In this document: positions 11,416 to 22,108 of the stretch, piece by piece
Position numbering within the stretch: position 1 is the stretch's first letter
Layout: each line of letters starts with the position of its first letter
NCBI GenBank assembly: GCA_015852425.1
Contig: JAAAIG010000318.1
Location: 5,823-38,991 of the forward strand
Source of the DNA: Gryganskiella cystojenkinii
Taxonomy: Eukaryota; Mortierellomycota; Mortierellomycetes; Mortierellales; Mortierellaceae
Direction: 5' to 3'
Length of the DNA: 33,169 bases
Program-made: the position numbers and the translations under genes
The notes under the pieces: model-generated
The model's database searches: none
What the model was told of the DNA's origin: nothing
Seen by the model: only the letters and a program-made list of their open reading frames with translations

Positions 11416-12152
11416 GTCAAAGAAAAAAAACACACATTTGTCGCCCCCATCCTCGGACATTATAGACATGTTTGTTGGAGAAAAAGAGGAGGGGGAGGAG
11501 GAGACGGGGACAAGTTCCCGGACTGATTCTTGCCTTATGTTTAAAATTGCATAAATCTCTCTATGAATAAACATAAAATAATAAAAAAATCTCCGTTTAT
11601 TTATTGACTTTATTCACTTTATTCATGGTTACTTTCCTTCCATGGATAATAATGATAGTCAGGAGATGGGGTGTATGCGGGGCCGAGAGCCAGTTTTGGG
11701 TGTCAAACTTCTTGTTCCTCGTGCAGGGCTGTGGGATCGAAATACCAGTCAACGCTCAGCCACAAAATGAAATCACCAAGAAGGATAAAAACGTCGATGA
11801 GACCTGACCACTTCTTTCATTCCATTTCACCCTCATTCAACCAAAAACTCATTTTTAATCATTAGCATCCTGAGTAATCCATTACTTTCGCCTCTTTTCC
11901 TCGCTTTTCACTGCACCTCGACTCTCGACTAAGGCACCTGTAGGTGTATTTACAAGAAGTTTTCAACACCTCACCTCACCTTTACCATTCCAAGCATTCT
12001 AAATGCTGACCACTTTATTTCGTCCTCTCTCAACGACACTCTAGAAAAATAAACTGCGCTGAACTCTCTTCCACGCTCACAGTACTTACTTTAGAACAGC
12101 AGCGACACTGACGCGACAAGCTCAACAACCTTCCCTCTCCCCACCATAACAA
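11416..12152. other. Intergenic: 3' UTR of TspO-like gene and promoter of secreted-protein gene
   Basis: A run of AATAAA-type signals near 11566-11585 fits transcript end formation. The 250 bp before the next ATG are C/T/A-rich with CACCTCACCTCACC near 11968, typical of leaders in this window. No open frame with a recognisable product is seen. Confidence 0.55.
11566..11571 (+). terminator. Polyadenylation signal of the TspO-like gene
   Basis: AATAAA about 150 bp after the stop codon, followed by further ATAAAATAATAAA. Position and context suit a 3' end signal. Confidence 0.45.
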
Positions 12153-12995
12153 ATGAAGTTCTCAAGATCAATACCAGCCCTCTCCAGCACCACCCTTTTC
12201 TTTCTCCTTCTGAATCTCACCTCTCTTCCATCAGTGACACTTGCCTGTGACCGGCCCTGTCAAATCGAGGTCTCCCACGCCTTCTCAGAAAAGTACCAGA
12301 TTCTTTCCGACCACTATTTCTCTTTGATTCGCGACACGCTCGAGACTACAGTCTTTCACGGGATCCCCATTGGGACCACGGCCACGATCCCACAGGACCA
12401 AGCCAAAGAAGCCATCCGGATCTTTCAAGAGGCTGTCTCGCGAGCGCAGGACAGTTGGGACGTGGATCTGTCCAGAAAAGTGTACGAATCACTTTTTGAG
12501 GATGAACCGAATTTCGTAGGCGATTGTGTCGCAGATATCCCACCAGAGATAGTGAACCCCAAATTTACACAAGGGCCGACACCCGGGTCCACGATCGAAT
12601 GGACGATGCAGGATTGTCATGCGACGGATTATATCTGTGGCAAGACCCCGTCGATATGTCATTTCTTGCCAATGATCAAGTTGAGGGTTGGCAACAAATT
12701 GAGAGGATTACTGAGGTCCAAGATGGATACTGGGGATGACACGGATCTCTATGCGAATTATCTCAGCCCAGCATTACAGCGAATCTTGGTCAAGTTTGGA
12801 GGGGAGGGTGGGGAGGCAGGAGAAAGGAGTGGAGGGTTGAACGAGTACAAGATTGCACTGCATGGCAATTTGAATATGATCATGGAGAAATGTGTGGAGG
12901 AGATTGATGCGAGCACAAACGTTGGAGGTGGTTTTGGATCTTGGCTGAAGGTATGGGATCGGGAAATCCAAGAGAGGGTCTTGACGTTCTCGTGA
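12153..12995 (+). CDS. Secreted protein of unknown function with signal peptide
   Basis: Single exon, 280 aa. The N-terminus is a clear signal peptide: basic start MKFSR, a hydrophobic core around residues 13-30, and probable cleavage after TLA (A31) to leave a mature end CDRPC. The mature part has few cysteines, in CDRPC, GDC, DCHATDYICGKTPSICHF and EKCVEEI, suggesting disulfide bonds and an extracellular or secretory-pathway location. The region 38-115 is rich in predicted amphipathic helix. A Gly/Glu-rich loop (GGEGGEAGERSGG) lies near residues 216-230. I do not recognise a family. It precedes another secreted-protein gene on the same strand, but the two have separate leaders. AATAAA overlaps the stop region (12997-13002). 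Confidence 0.8.
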   Translation: MKFSRSIPALSSTTLFFLLLNLTSLPSVTLACDRPCQIEVSHAFSEKYQILSDHYFSLIRDTLETTVFHGIPIGTTATIPQDQAKEAIRIFQEAVSRAQDSWDVDLSRKVYESLFEDEPNFVGDCVADIPPEIVNPKFTQGPTPGSTIEWTMQDCHATDYICGKTPSICHFLPMIKLRVGNKLRGLLRSKMDTGDDTDLYANYLSPALQRILVKFGGEGGEAGERSGGLNEYKIALHGNLNMIMEKCVEEIDASTNVGGGFGSWLKVWDREIQERVLTFS

Positions 12996-13402
12996 AAATA
13001 AAAAAAAATGTTTCAATGAATTAAAAAAATAATGCAAGAACGATGAGATCTCTTTTGGGAGCGGGAAGGGTAACATGCAGATCTCGGTATTGGTTCTTTT
13101 GTTGATCGTTTCTCATCATCAGTGAGAAGACGACGAGTCAGACACGGACAGACAGTCAGTCGGACGTGTTGAAACCAACATCGCCAAAAAAAAAGCGAAA
13201 ATTTTTTTCTAGGTGGTCTCTCATCCCCATATATTTTTTTGTCACCATCCCCGCGCGAAACGCGTTCGTCTCTTTTTTCATTACTGATCTCATAGATCAA
13301 TAAGCTCTTTTTCTTTTCTCCGTCTTTATCTCTTTCTAACCTCACAACTTGATAACTCCGTCCACTTCATACTCACTTTCCCCACAAAAAAAAAGAAACA
13401 CC
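12996..13402. other. Intergenic: promoter and leader of the second secreted-protein gene
   Basis: Contains AT-rich tracts, a CCATATATTTTTTT element near 13226-13239 that could serve as a TATA region about 170 bp before the next ATG, and an A-rich stretch immediately before the ATG. No gene is seen. Confidence 0.5.
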
Positions 13403-14155
13403 ATGAAGATCGCATCTTGGGTCGCTTTGGCCATGGTCATTGGCTTTGTCAGCGCCAACCCGATTGAATCCTTTGGAAAGCCCAAATATATCACCTCCTC
13501 ACTCCGTGATGACTTTTACTCCGAGGCCGTTCCCGAAACAGTCGATACCGCAAATGCCCGTGTGGCCGAGCACAGCAAATTGGACAATGACCATTCCCGC
13601 TATGCGGCCCACGCCGCCAAAGGCGATAAGAACCCGTTCGTTTGGGATTTCGAGACCTATTCCCAGGCCAACTATTATGGTGACCGTCAACGGTTCAATG
13701 GCGATGGTTGTGTGAACTTTCGCTGTGACGAAGTGCGTTCTTACAAGGGTCTGAAGAACAAGGAATACATCTTTTATGACGGCGATGATTGTTTTGGTGC
13801 CGTGATCTTGCGCTCGACCGACGAAAAGAAGCAGTCAATCCCTCAACCGTTCAAGCCCTGTTCGATCCGTGTGCAAGTCCCCTCGAACTACCAAGGTCAG
13901 GGTAGCCCACCCAATGGAACAGATTTGGCGATCTTCCCTCAGCCGCGTTATAAAGGCCCATCAACAACATTCACGGGTAAAGGATGTAAAAACATCAAGG
14001 AAGATACGGCTGTGATGAGTCTCCAGGGTCATGACGATTGGACTTACACTTTTTACCGTGATGCGGATTGTAAGGGTAAACAGCTGGAGCAGGTCAAGGG
14101 CCCGGATTGCCGTACCAACACCTACATGGCACCCTTGTCCGTCAAGCTCGAGTAA
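13403..14155 (+). CDS. Secreted protein with two beta/gamma-crystallin-like repeats
   Basis: Single exon, 250 aa. The start chosen is the ATG at 13403 because MKIASWVALAMVIGFVSA is a signal peptide with likely cleavage before NPIES. An in-frame ATG at 13349 would put 18 polar residues in front of it. After a polar propeptide-like stretch (19-76) come two related units. The first, about 80-160, is YSQANYYGDRQRFNGDGCVN followed by EYIFYDGDDCFG. The second, about 180-250, is FPQPRYKGPSTTFTGKGCKN followed by TYTFYRDADCKG. Each has an aromatic-rich strand, a Y-x-G turn, a conserved GxGC and a later DxDC, which resembles beta/gamma-crystallin or peptidase-inhibitor I36 folds. The internal repeat is plainly seen; the fold assignment is inference. 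Extracellular or wall location is likely. Confidence 0.78.
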   Translation: MKIASWVALAMVIGFVSANPIESFGKPKYITSSLRDDFYSEAVPETVDTANARVAEHSKLDNDHSRYAAHAAKGDKNPFVWDFETYSQANYYGDRQRFNGDGCVNFRCDEVRSYKGLKNKEYIFYDGDDCFGAVILRSTDEKKQSIPQPFKPCSIRVQVPSNYQGQGSPPNGTDLAIFPQPRYKGPSTTFTGKGCKNIKEDTAVMSLQGHDDWTYTFYRDADCKGKQLEQVKGPDCRTNTYMAPLSVKLE

Positions 14156-14177
14156 AAGAGACATGTGTTTCTTTTAC

Positions 14178-14178
14178 T

Positions 14179-14210
<32 letters not shown>

Positions 14211-14240
14211 TTCTCTCTTTCTCTCTTTCTCTCTCTCTTG
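14178..14240 (+). repeat. CT-rich microsatellite
   Basis: Imperfect (CT)n with occasional TTTCTC interruptions directly after the crystallin-like gene. A second short (CT)n tract occurs near 14383-14404. Confidence 0.9.
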
Positions 14241-15560
14241 CTCTTTTTCTCTAAACCCTCTCGCTTATCATAATCACATAGCGAATGTTCTCTTTTGTAC
14301 GTAACAAGAATCTCAGTTCGGTAAATTACTCCCCTTTGTTTCTTAAAATAAACAAACAAAACGGTTCACTAGCCTACTCGTTTTCTCTCTATCTCTCTCT
14401 CTCTTGTTGGAGCAGTTTTTTTTTTTTTAGTTCACTTCATGAATAGACGACACAGAGCCGAATTCCCTCGCCGAGAACTGCTGTTGTTTGTTTTTAGTTT
14501 TGTTTTGTGTGAAACGGATGCCAAGGGTTTGCGGGCTTGTGCCCAGAAAAAATATTCGCGCACAGGTCAGGAAAAGGTTAATTTTTTTTTTGTAGACAAA
14601 TCACTCAAAACGAAAATGACTTTTTTGAGCTCGCCACTTCTTTGTGTTTTTTTTCTGGCTGAGTCAAATAGACAGTCATCCACCAGTCCAACAGCCAGAT
14701 CGAGAAGACAAAGAACCTCATGTGGTACATAAAAAAAACTGTGGAGAAAAAATTATCCACAAATGTGAACGGATTTGAAGAACAAAACGGACCTTTGTGA
14801 AGATGAACAAGCTGAAACAGCTTCGATAGAGAGGAATATAGGAGAGCTACTAGGAGGTAATGAAACCACCTTTTGATTTAAAACCGCGCACGCAATATTG
14901 ACATTATTATTATTCGATGTTCATAATACTTTTTGCATATGGCGTTTCCAGATTTCAAAGCAAGAATGATTTCAAAGTTCGGCAAGTCGATTCCTCGTCA
15001 CGAGCCACATCATAAGCAAAATCGAAAGAACAGGGTCCTCACCAAGAACAAATAATAATGTTTGGACAGGGGACCCCACCAACCAGAACAGGATCAAGCA
15101 TCCAAACAACAAAACGGGAATGAACAAGACAAAGAAGGACGAGCACTAACCGCACGATCTCCACCATCATCTCCACACTGATCCCAAAGAGCAGAAACGA
15201 CCACGAAAAGCGGCACACAACGTCAGGAATGCCCAGCAGGATTTTAGGAACTATCATGACAAGGACGACGACCTAGAAACTCAAAGCCATCAGGAAGAGC
15301 AAGAAAGTGAAAAAAAAGAGTACAGAAAATGACGACTACGGACTAAGAAGGATCACTCGGCTCCGCTCGTTCCGGCCCTTGCCAATTTGTTTCTCGGCAT
15401 AATTGGGCCGTGGCAAGTTTTTCATGCGGGAAATTTCCCTTTTTTGGTTTTCTGCGCTCAACAAATTTTTTTCCCCTTCTTTGCCTCGCTCCTGTCAAAT
15501 GAAGACGTGGTCAATCGACTTTGCCACGCACTGCCTTCGCAGCATAACAGGTTGATCGAA

Positions 15561-15568
15561 TATAAATA
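15561..15568 (+). promoter_or_regulatory. TATA box of the small Ser/Pro-rich protein gene
   Basis: TATAAATA (in GAATATAAATAGGGTCG) lies 199 bp upstream of the ATG at 15760 and is followed by a C/T-rich leader. This is one of the clearest promoters in the window and supports the small gene downstream. Confidence 0.6.
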
Positions 15569-15759
15569 GGGTCGCGTTGCCCCTCCCCCAACCTTCTTTT
15601 TTTTTTTGTTCTTTCTGATTCTTTTTTTCAATTCAAAAATCAACTCTCTCTCTTGCCAAAAACTCTGTTTTCTTTTCATTCTTTCAAACTTTTTCAACCA
15701 TACCCTTTGACACCTTCACCAACACCACCACCAACACCTGCACTCTTCACACTTTCACA

Positions 15760-16041
15760 ATGGGTCGCTTCATCGTCACTTGCTCTCACCACTGCCACTG
15801 CAACTCTCACAACAACAACGCGGCTGACAACAAGTCAACTCTGGTGGAGGCAGTTTCTACCTCCTCCATCAAGAAGACTGACTATTCTCCTCTTCCTACC
15901 CCTCCTTCGTCCCCTACCATGGGTCCTTTGGAGTCGCTCGTTATCACTTCATCCTCCTCTTCACCTTCTGCACTCGTCGCTGAAACCATCAACAACAACG
16001 ACGACGATTTCTTGTTCTTGCCAACTGTTCCTCAGCACTGA
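15760..16041 (+). CDS. Small Ser/Pro-rich protein, unknown function
   Basis: 93 aa, single exon. The N-terminus MGRFIVTCSHHCHCNSH has clustered Cys and His that could bind a metal ion. The middle contains the phosphorylation-like motif PLPTPPSSPTMGP, then a Ser run (TSSSSSPS), and the acidic C-terminus NNNDDDFLFLPTVPQH. No signal peptide or membrane segment. A well-placed TATA box, CT-rich leader and ACA-rich context before the ATG argue for a real gene, though short simple-sequence frames can be fortuitous. I do not recognise the family. More exons downstream are possible, because the following sequence is CAA/CGA-rich like a coding simple repeat, but no consistent spliced frame was found. 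Confidence 0.5.
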   Translation: MGRFIVTCSHHCHCNSHNNNAADNKSTLVEAVSTSSIKKTDYSPLPTPPSSPTMGPLESLVITSSSSSPSALVAETINNNDDDFLFLPTVPQH

Positions 16042-17889
16042 GAAGGTCTATTTTCTTCTCGATCTCAATCTTTGACGCAAACCCCTCTTCTGCAGCAGCA
16101 ATCTCGACACACTCGACAAACTCGACAACTGCAGTAACAAACAGCGCCTCCCTCGACGACAAGCACCAATCGCTCTCGACAACAAGAATGCCAGCAACGA
16201 CCACGACAACGACGACAGCAAGCGCATGATTCAAGATCTTGCCCACCCTGGTCTTGGCCAATGCGACAACCCCTGCCACCCTTGCATATCATGCATGCTC
16301 ATCTTGCCGCAGAAAAGAAAAAAGGACGACAAACAACAACATCTAGTGCTGCGTCGCATCCTGATCTCAAGCATCGCCCTCGCCAAGCCGACAACAACAA
16401 CACAAGCGCCCATGGTCAGCTGCAACTGATCCTCAAGAAAGCTGCCTGCGATCCGCCATCGATCTCAACTTCTACTGCGGTCTGGAACACACGCCACTCT
16501 AACGGAAACAGCAGTAAAAAAAAACATCAACATCGGCAAGGTTCTGAGAAAACAACAAGAACAACCAAGGGACCAATCGCCGTGCAGAATATGGACAAGA
16601 ATGTGGGAAACAACAAACAGAACCACATTGACATTGAACCACAAGCACCTGAGTCCGTCGTCGTTTTCTCGTCCCCTCTTTCGTGCTTTTCTTTCTCTTA
16701 ATTTCTGACTCGGGCCGATTTCCACACGAGCACGAGCAAAAGCAAGAATAAGATCAACAACACGGCCACGAACACAACCCTCGCGAGCACGTCCACAACA
16801 ACTGCGACAACAATATTGTGACCGAGGCAAAACCAATGCTGTGCCCACGACCGGTGACCAGTGACCAAGTTGCAAAGTTGTTCCCCGTTCCTGCAACGTG
16901 CCACAATTCTCGAACATGGTTGAGTCTTCGTCGTCGTCTATTTTCGGCCCGAAATGGAAATCTCTCAATTCTATTCTCTGAGACCACCAGTTACACTCAA
17001 AGTCTGTCTGACTACGCAGGGAAATCTTTTTACCCGACTTGTGTCCTCTTTTCATGCAAGTCCTCTCGAGTCCTTCAAGACCTCCGTAGAGCCTCGACAA
17101 ATCACCCTTCATTCCTGGAACAATCCCAACGGTACCAGCGGCATTTTCAACAAGTTCCCTAGTAACAAGGGGTCAAGTAACAAACTGCATTTGCAAAATC
17201 CCTCATTTCTTGCATTCGCCAAATATCCCTCAGCTGCATCAAAAGGAGGAAGGAAGAGTCGTGGGAGCAGTAGCATTTGCGATCGTTGGCCTTGTTTCCA
17301 TCGTCGTCGTCGTCGTCGACTTTGTCGTTAGATCCGATATCGCCTGCGCTAATTTCCAAAAAACCCCTCACTCTTCTCGTTGCCAACCACCACAACAAGG
17401 CCAAGAACGAGCAACCCGAGGATATATCGAACCAAGCGTGCAATTGATGATGATATTGAGAAGTCTACTGCAATGAGCAATTATCCCTCAGTTGACTTTC
17501 TTCGCCCTCCACAACTCTAATCGCGCAACCAAGGACTGCTCTGCCGACGACAAATTGTTTCCACGTCTGCGCACTGTCGTCCTCGTCGTCATTGTCATCC
17601 AGCTCCGGTACGACGCCATCATGCGCACTTCTTTCCGTGACCTCTGACCTTACCCGAGCGGATCAAGAAGAGTGCATTTCTCAGGCTAGACCTCCTTGCG
17701 TCGATCCACAGCGCAAACTTAGATAGAAAACATATACCCCTCTCTCTCAATCCCATATACCCCAATCACTTTTTCCCCAGCATTAAAATGCCCCGTATCA
17801 AAACATAGCTCGCCCACTATACCAGGCATTGACTCTTGCATATTGGTCTCTTTGTTTGCGCGATTTTTTTTTTAATTAATCACGACCGA
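16042..17889. other. 1.8-kb CAA/CGA-rich region without a convincing gene
   Basis: Dense in CAACA, CGACAA and CTCGAC words, especially 16090-16420 and 16560-16830, with a CGTCGTC run at 17297-17320. Frames are interrupted every 60-150 codons and no domain is recognisable. It may be a very long 3' UTR or non-coding transcript of the small gene, or a decayed simple-sequence coding region. The last part (to 17889) is the 3' side of the ORC3 gene on the other strand. Confidence 0.5.
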
Positions 17890-20800
17890 CTATATTGACC
17901 CCCAAGTCAAGCGTTGGACATGATCCGTCTTTTTGTTGGTCGGTTTGATGAATCCCAAGAACTGGAGTTCCGCCACGGCTGTGATGAACCTTGCCTGGAC
18001 TTGCTTCGGATCCAATTGCTTCTTTTGCACTTTATGTTTTTGCCGTTGCAGCTGCCTCTTCTTTTTCGCCGCAGCCGCCCTTTTCATCTCGGCCAATTTT
18101 GTCTTCTTCGCCGGTGGGGGTTTCTTGGTCGGCGTGGTCGCAGTTCGTTTCGAAGTTGAACGTCCGTTTCGGGGGCTCTTGACAGAACCCTCGCCCTCCT
18201 CCTCCTCTTCTTCCTCTTCTTCTACATCTGAATCTGAATTATCGCCGCCATCATCCAGCCCACGCTCGAGAATCATTCCAAAGGCTGTGAACCAATCCGA
18301 CAGGTTGATCATTCGTCCACACTCGACGTAGAGCTTGTAAAGAATACAGGTATCATGTTGTGTAGGTAAGATTGCATCCGACGATCCTGCAGGACAACAT
18401 TCACAGTTCAGATAGATCTCCGGTTGACCCAACGCGGTCTGGATCGATGCTCTTGGTTGCGGCATAAATGCCTACGAGAGATGGACAGAAAAGTCAAAAA
18501 ATGGTCGGTAACAGCATAACCGCAATTGAATCACAAGGCGCGATTCGTTCATCGTTCCTTTTTTTTGTTTTTTGTTCTTCACTACCTTTTCTTGGATCTT
18601 GACATCAGAGTAGTAGAACAGCTCATGAAGAGGCATCTTTTTGTACGAATCGAGGTAGGTACTAAATAAAACAAGCACAATAAAAAAGCAAAACAATAGC
18701 AAATTAGTATTCACTCATATCTGATCAACCTGTCATCATAAAATTGTCAAAAAATCGGTTCAAAACATACCTGACAAGTCGGACGATCGTTTCATCCACA
18801 TCCTTGACCAGCAAGGTGTAATCACCAAGAGCGCCCTTGGGTAACCGCGCCGTCTCTCGAGTTTTGACTGCAATCCTCGTCTGACGACTCTCTGTCGCAT
18901 TGGCGTTCAAACTCACAAGCTTCCTCTTCTTGTGTCTAACCACGGTCGAAGAGGAGGCACCGCCAGCAGTAGTCCCCTCTTTGATCTCTGCCTCCTGGTC
19001 TTGTTCCTCGACTTCCTCCTCTTCGCTCTCGCTCTCACTGGCCGCAGAGTCATCACTGACAACATCCAAGATTGCAGACATGGCGTCCCGCATGCCCTCC
19101 AACAACATGACTTCCATCAACAAGGGGCTTTGGCTTTCCTCTCCATCGTTGCTGCCGTTGCTGCTGAGTTCCCCCTGACCCCCGGATTGTCGATCCAGTG
19201 CATTCTTGAAGAACTCGAGCCATTCGTCCACAAATACCATCATGTCGTTCGAGTTCATTTTTCTATTCACATAGCAAAGAGAAGAATAGGTTAAGATAAA
19301 AATTTCGCCCGCTGATAAAATATTCACAGCCAGGCTTTCTGTCTCGCCCCAATCTGGTTTTTTTTTAAAAAAAAAAGACTTTACCCCACAAGCGTCCGCA
19401 AGAACGTGATCGTACTGGATTCCACCAGGGTGCCCTCTAGTGCCATAAAGTACAAAGCACGCTTGGATTTCCGCAAGATCGAGGTCTCGAATCGGGACTG
19501 AAGGAACCACAGGAACTCAAAGACGATGGCGAAATCGCGATGGTAACGATCAAGATCTCGAATCATCTGTGGAACCTGTTGTGACAGGTATTCATCGTCA
19601 TCCAGTAGCAGCTCTGCGACTTCGGGATCCGTCTCCAGTTTGCCCTCTACAAGTCTATTATAGCAAAGTGAAGAGTCAATTAGAGAGCAGACGCAAACAG
19701 GTACCTTGGAAGAACATTCGCATGATCGATAAAGGGGTTGTGTCTTACGCTTGAAAGGATAGTTTCATCCGAATATGATCATAGTGTCCCTGTCCCAAAA
19801 GTGTCAACGCCGGACTGTCTTCTGTAAGTGTTCGATCCGAGAGAATGCTCAATGGGTTCGCATAATAGTGATGCATGACCATGTACTATTTCAAAAAAGG
19901 CATCTGTTAATTTTCACCTTCTCAGTAGGTAATAAGTATTGAAGAATCTTAGGTAGAATCGTGTCAGCGTACCTTCAGGTTGGCAACGAACCCACCGATT
20001 GAAAAGTTCCAGTGCATGAACTGGTCAATCAAATGCTTCAGCGGGAGGGGTCCAACCATTATACCGGAATTCGCCTGAATAAACAGATCATCCACAATGG
20101 CCGACAGGCACTCGGATGAGAGTTGCATTTGAAACTTTTGGGTCTGTAACAATCCTAGAGCCGAGGTCGATAACCCCTGATGAATCGCATCCACCGAGGT
20201 CGCCAGTCCCATCAGAAACACAAACGGGATCCTGTCCTGGTAGTTGCTGCAAATCGTGATCACATCTTGAAGGATGTCTTGGTCAAAACTCTCGAAATCC
20301 TGGAAAATGAGGACTAACGTTGGTGATCGCGGTTGTTTGGTAGTCGACAGCGACGGTTGATGTTCCTCCATTGCGATATCGTAGACGGACTCGTACCAAC
20401 GCTCCAAGACGATCATGTCGTACTGTTGCAACTTTGCTCCTCCCTGTGCGTTTTATAATCGAACGGTTTTGAAGTAAGTATCCCGGCTTTTCCCTATATG
20501 TCACGGTCCCATGAATTGCACATCGGGATGTTTCATTACCTCCAAAGGGTTATAAGCTCCAGGAACTTTCAGACCAAGAAATAGCTCGATCATTGCCTTG
20601 AATGTGCCCTTGAGGTTAAGGCAGTCCTTTGATTGCAAGATGACGACATGGTTCTTTACTGCTGTAGCTGCTAAAGCTCCTGAACTGCTTCCTCCGTTGA
20701 TTGTAACCAGCGCATCCACGGTGGACGTTGGTATCGGTGGTGTAGGTGAGGAAAGAGTCTTGGCAATCTGCTGAAAAAGTAGGTCGTGGTCCGGTACGTT

Positions 20801-21586
20801 GATTCCTGCAAATACCAGTGCCGTTGGAAGTTCTCGAATCGGTACCACAGCCCTAGTTGGTTAAGAAAAAAAGAAAAGAGTGAGTTATCTTCGATCAACA
20901 GTCCATTCTAGATTTCCATCGTCTTCCTTGAGAAGTAACAACGCCAGCTCTACCTTGTTATCCTGGTATTATAGGCGTTCTCAACAAAGTTGTAAATCGA
21001 CGACAAAGCCCTAGTGTTCATGTTGAGCATGACATTCTTTTGATAACAAAACAAAACGGCTCGTTCTTGGTCAGCTCATGCTTTTCTATATAAAAAAAAC
21101 AAGGTGTAAGATCCAGACAACGTGTCCGAAAAATGTCGTTACCTCGATCCTGGCAGAAATCCGATCCCACTCCCGGTTGAAGAGCGCATGTCGGATCTCG
21201 GTCGCCTCCCAAGGTTCATTCACGTCTTTCAGCTCCTGAAATCCATCGAGTCGAAATTGGTCTGAGGGCAAAGCATCGGCTATTTTGTAGAGAAAGTGAG
21301 CAAAAAACGTGCTTACTGAGTTGTTAGTGGGCCGGGCTACTTTTGGACTGTTGTGAGTAGTCTCCATTCCAGACAATCTGATCCAGTACCTTGCGTTTTC
21401 CCTTTGCTTTTGACTTTGGGCTTGTTGTCGACCTTGGGTTCAATCAGGAACACGGCCTATTGGCGTACATTTAAAGAAGTCAATGGCGTCAGTCTCCACC
21501 TATCTCTGAACCATGAAGACGATCCAATCCAAGGTTCAAATCCAAGTTTGGTTTACGTCAGCAAGGGTATCGAATTCATCTTCCAT
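17890..21586 (-). CDS. ORC3: Origin recognition complex subunit 3 (ORC3), 11 exons
   Basis: Subunit of the ORC complex that binds origins and loads MCM with Cdc6 and Cdt1; nuclear. Exons on the minus strand: 21557-21586, 21390-21432, 21143-21279, 20954-21036, 20540-20852, 19973-20443, 19749-19885, 19385-19654, 18771-19262, 18586-18661 and 17890-18471. All GT-AG with consistent phases, giving 877 aa against about 711 in human. Diagnostic stretches are IRELPTALVFAGINVPDHD, VVILQSKDC, LVLIFQDFESFDQDILQDVI, then FLMGLATSVDAIHQGL (decayed AAA+ fold), YANPLSIL, and the C-terminal winged-helix region ILYKLYVECGRMINLSDWF, FITAVAELQFLGFIKPTNKK and TDHVQRLTWGSI. The extra length lies in an acidic linker (residues about 545-575) and an acidic/Lys-rich insertion (about 756-839). 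The first two tiny exons are the least certain; the rest is strong. Confidence 0.93.
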
Positions 21587-22108
21587 GGTTGACTGATTGC
21601 CGAGGGAATGTTCCGAGGGGTCGATTGGGATTGCAGGAAGCGGAGACAGTGAGTAATGGTCAGAAAGAGAGAAACGCGCATCCACGCCTCGCATCATTCT
21701 GTTTGTGCCCCCTCCTACGCCGACGGGACCCTTTGACAAACAGTCACGCATGAATAGTTTGGTGGCGTAAGCAGACTCTGATCCCGAGGGCGACCCCAGT
21801 AACGGCCCCCGCTGTTATTCCCTAATCAACACGGTTTTTATTCGTATTCTGAGATGTCCACATTCACAAGTCCAATTTTACAGCAACCACTGTGTTCCCA
21901 TACAGCTGGAAATAAAGAGAGAGTACTCCAAAAGAGATGTGACTGACACATGCTTGCATGCTTGCATGCAGTCTTTGCCATCGTTCCCACTGCGCTTCCG
22001 TACATGTACACTTCTTTTGCCACAAGACCCTTAATTTTCTCATCCCCCGCATCTTCAGAATTCGTTGTCGATTCATAATCGGCGGAATATTGCAGGTTGA
22101 GCACAAAC
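21587..22108. other. Divergent promoter region between ORC3 and the MYND-chromodomain ORF
   Basis: No gene is seen. It contains an ACGCG element at 21672-21679 near the ORC3 start and an 8-bp tandem motif TGCTTGCA near 21951-21968. A minus-strand frame over 21590-21751 extends ORC3 in frame, but the start at 21586 is closest to the splice model and is preferred. Confidence 0.45.
21672..21679 (-). promoter_or_regulatory. ACGCG (MBF-type) element upstream of ORC3
   Basis: AAACGCGC, containing the ACGCG core of MBF/MCB sites, 86 bp upstream of the ORC3 ATG. It is meaningful mainly because the other replication-initiation gene in the window also has a related element. A chance match is possible. 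Confidence 0.3.

Larger units (their letters stand above)
14156..15759. other. Long intergenic region with CT microsatellites, no gene supported
   Basis: Begins with the 3' UTR of the crystallin-like gene (CT tracts, AATAAA at 14347-14352). From about 14440 to 15550 there are only short open frames with no recognisable product, and A/G-rich stretches such as 15000-15330. The last 200 bp form the promoter and CT-rich leader of the next gene. The middle could be decayed coding or repeat sequence, but nothing can be identified. Confidence 0.5.

Noticed and set aside
16954..17331. 125-codon frame as a possible gene
   Set aside because: No domain, no promoter features, Arg run from a CGT repeat at its end, and similar unproductive frames lie on the opposite strand.
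21018..21142. Alternative ORC3 exon containing HELTKNEPFCFVIKRMS
   Set aside because: It ends in a stop and cannot be joined in frame to the clearly conserved next segment. Splicing from GAG|GTAACG to AAAAG|AATGTC gives a continuous ORC3 sequence.
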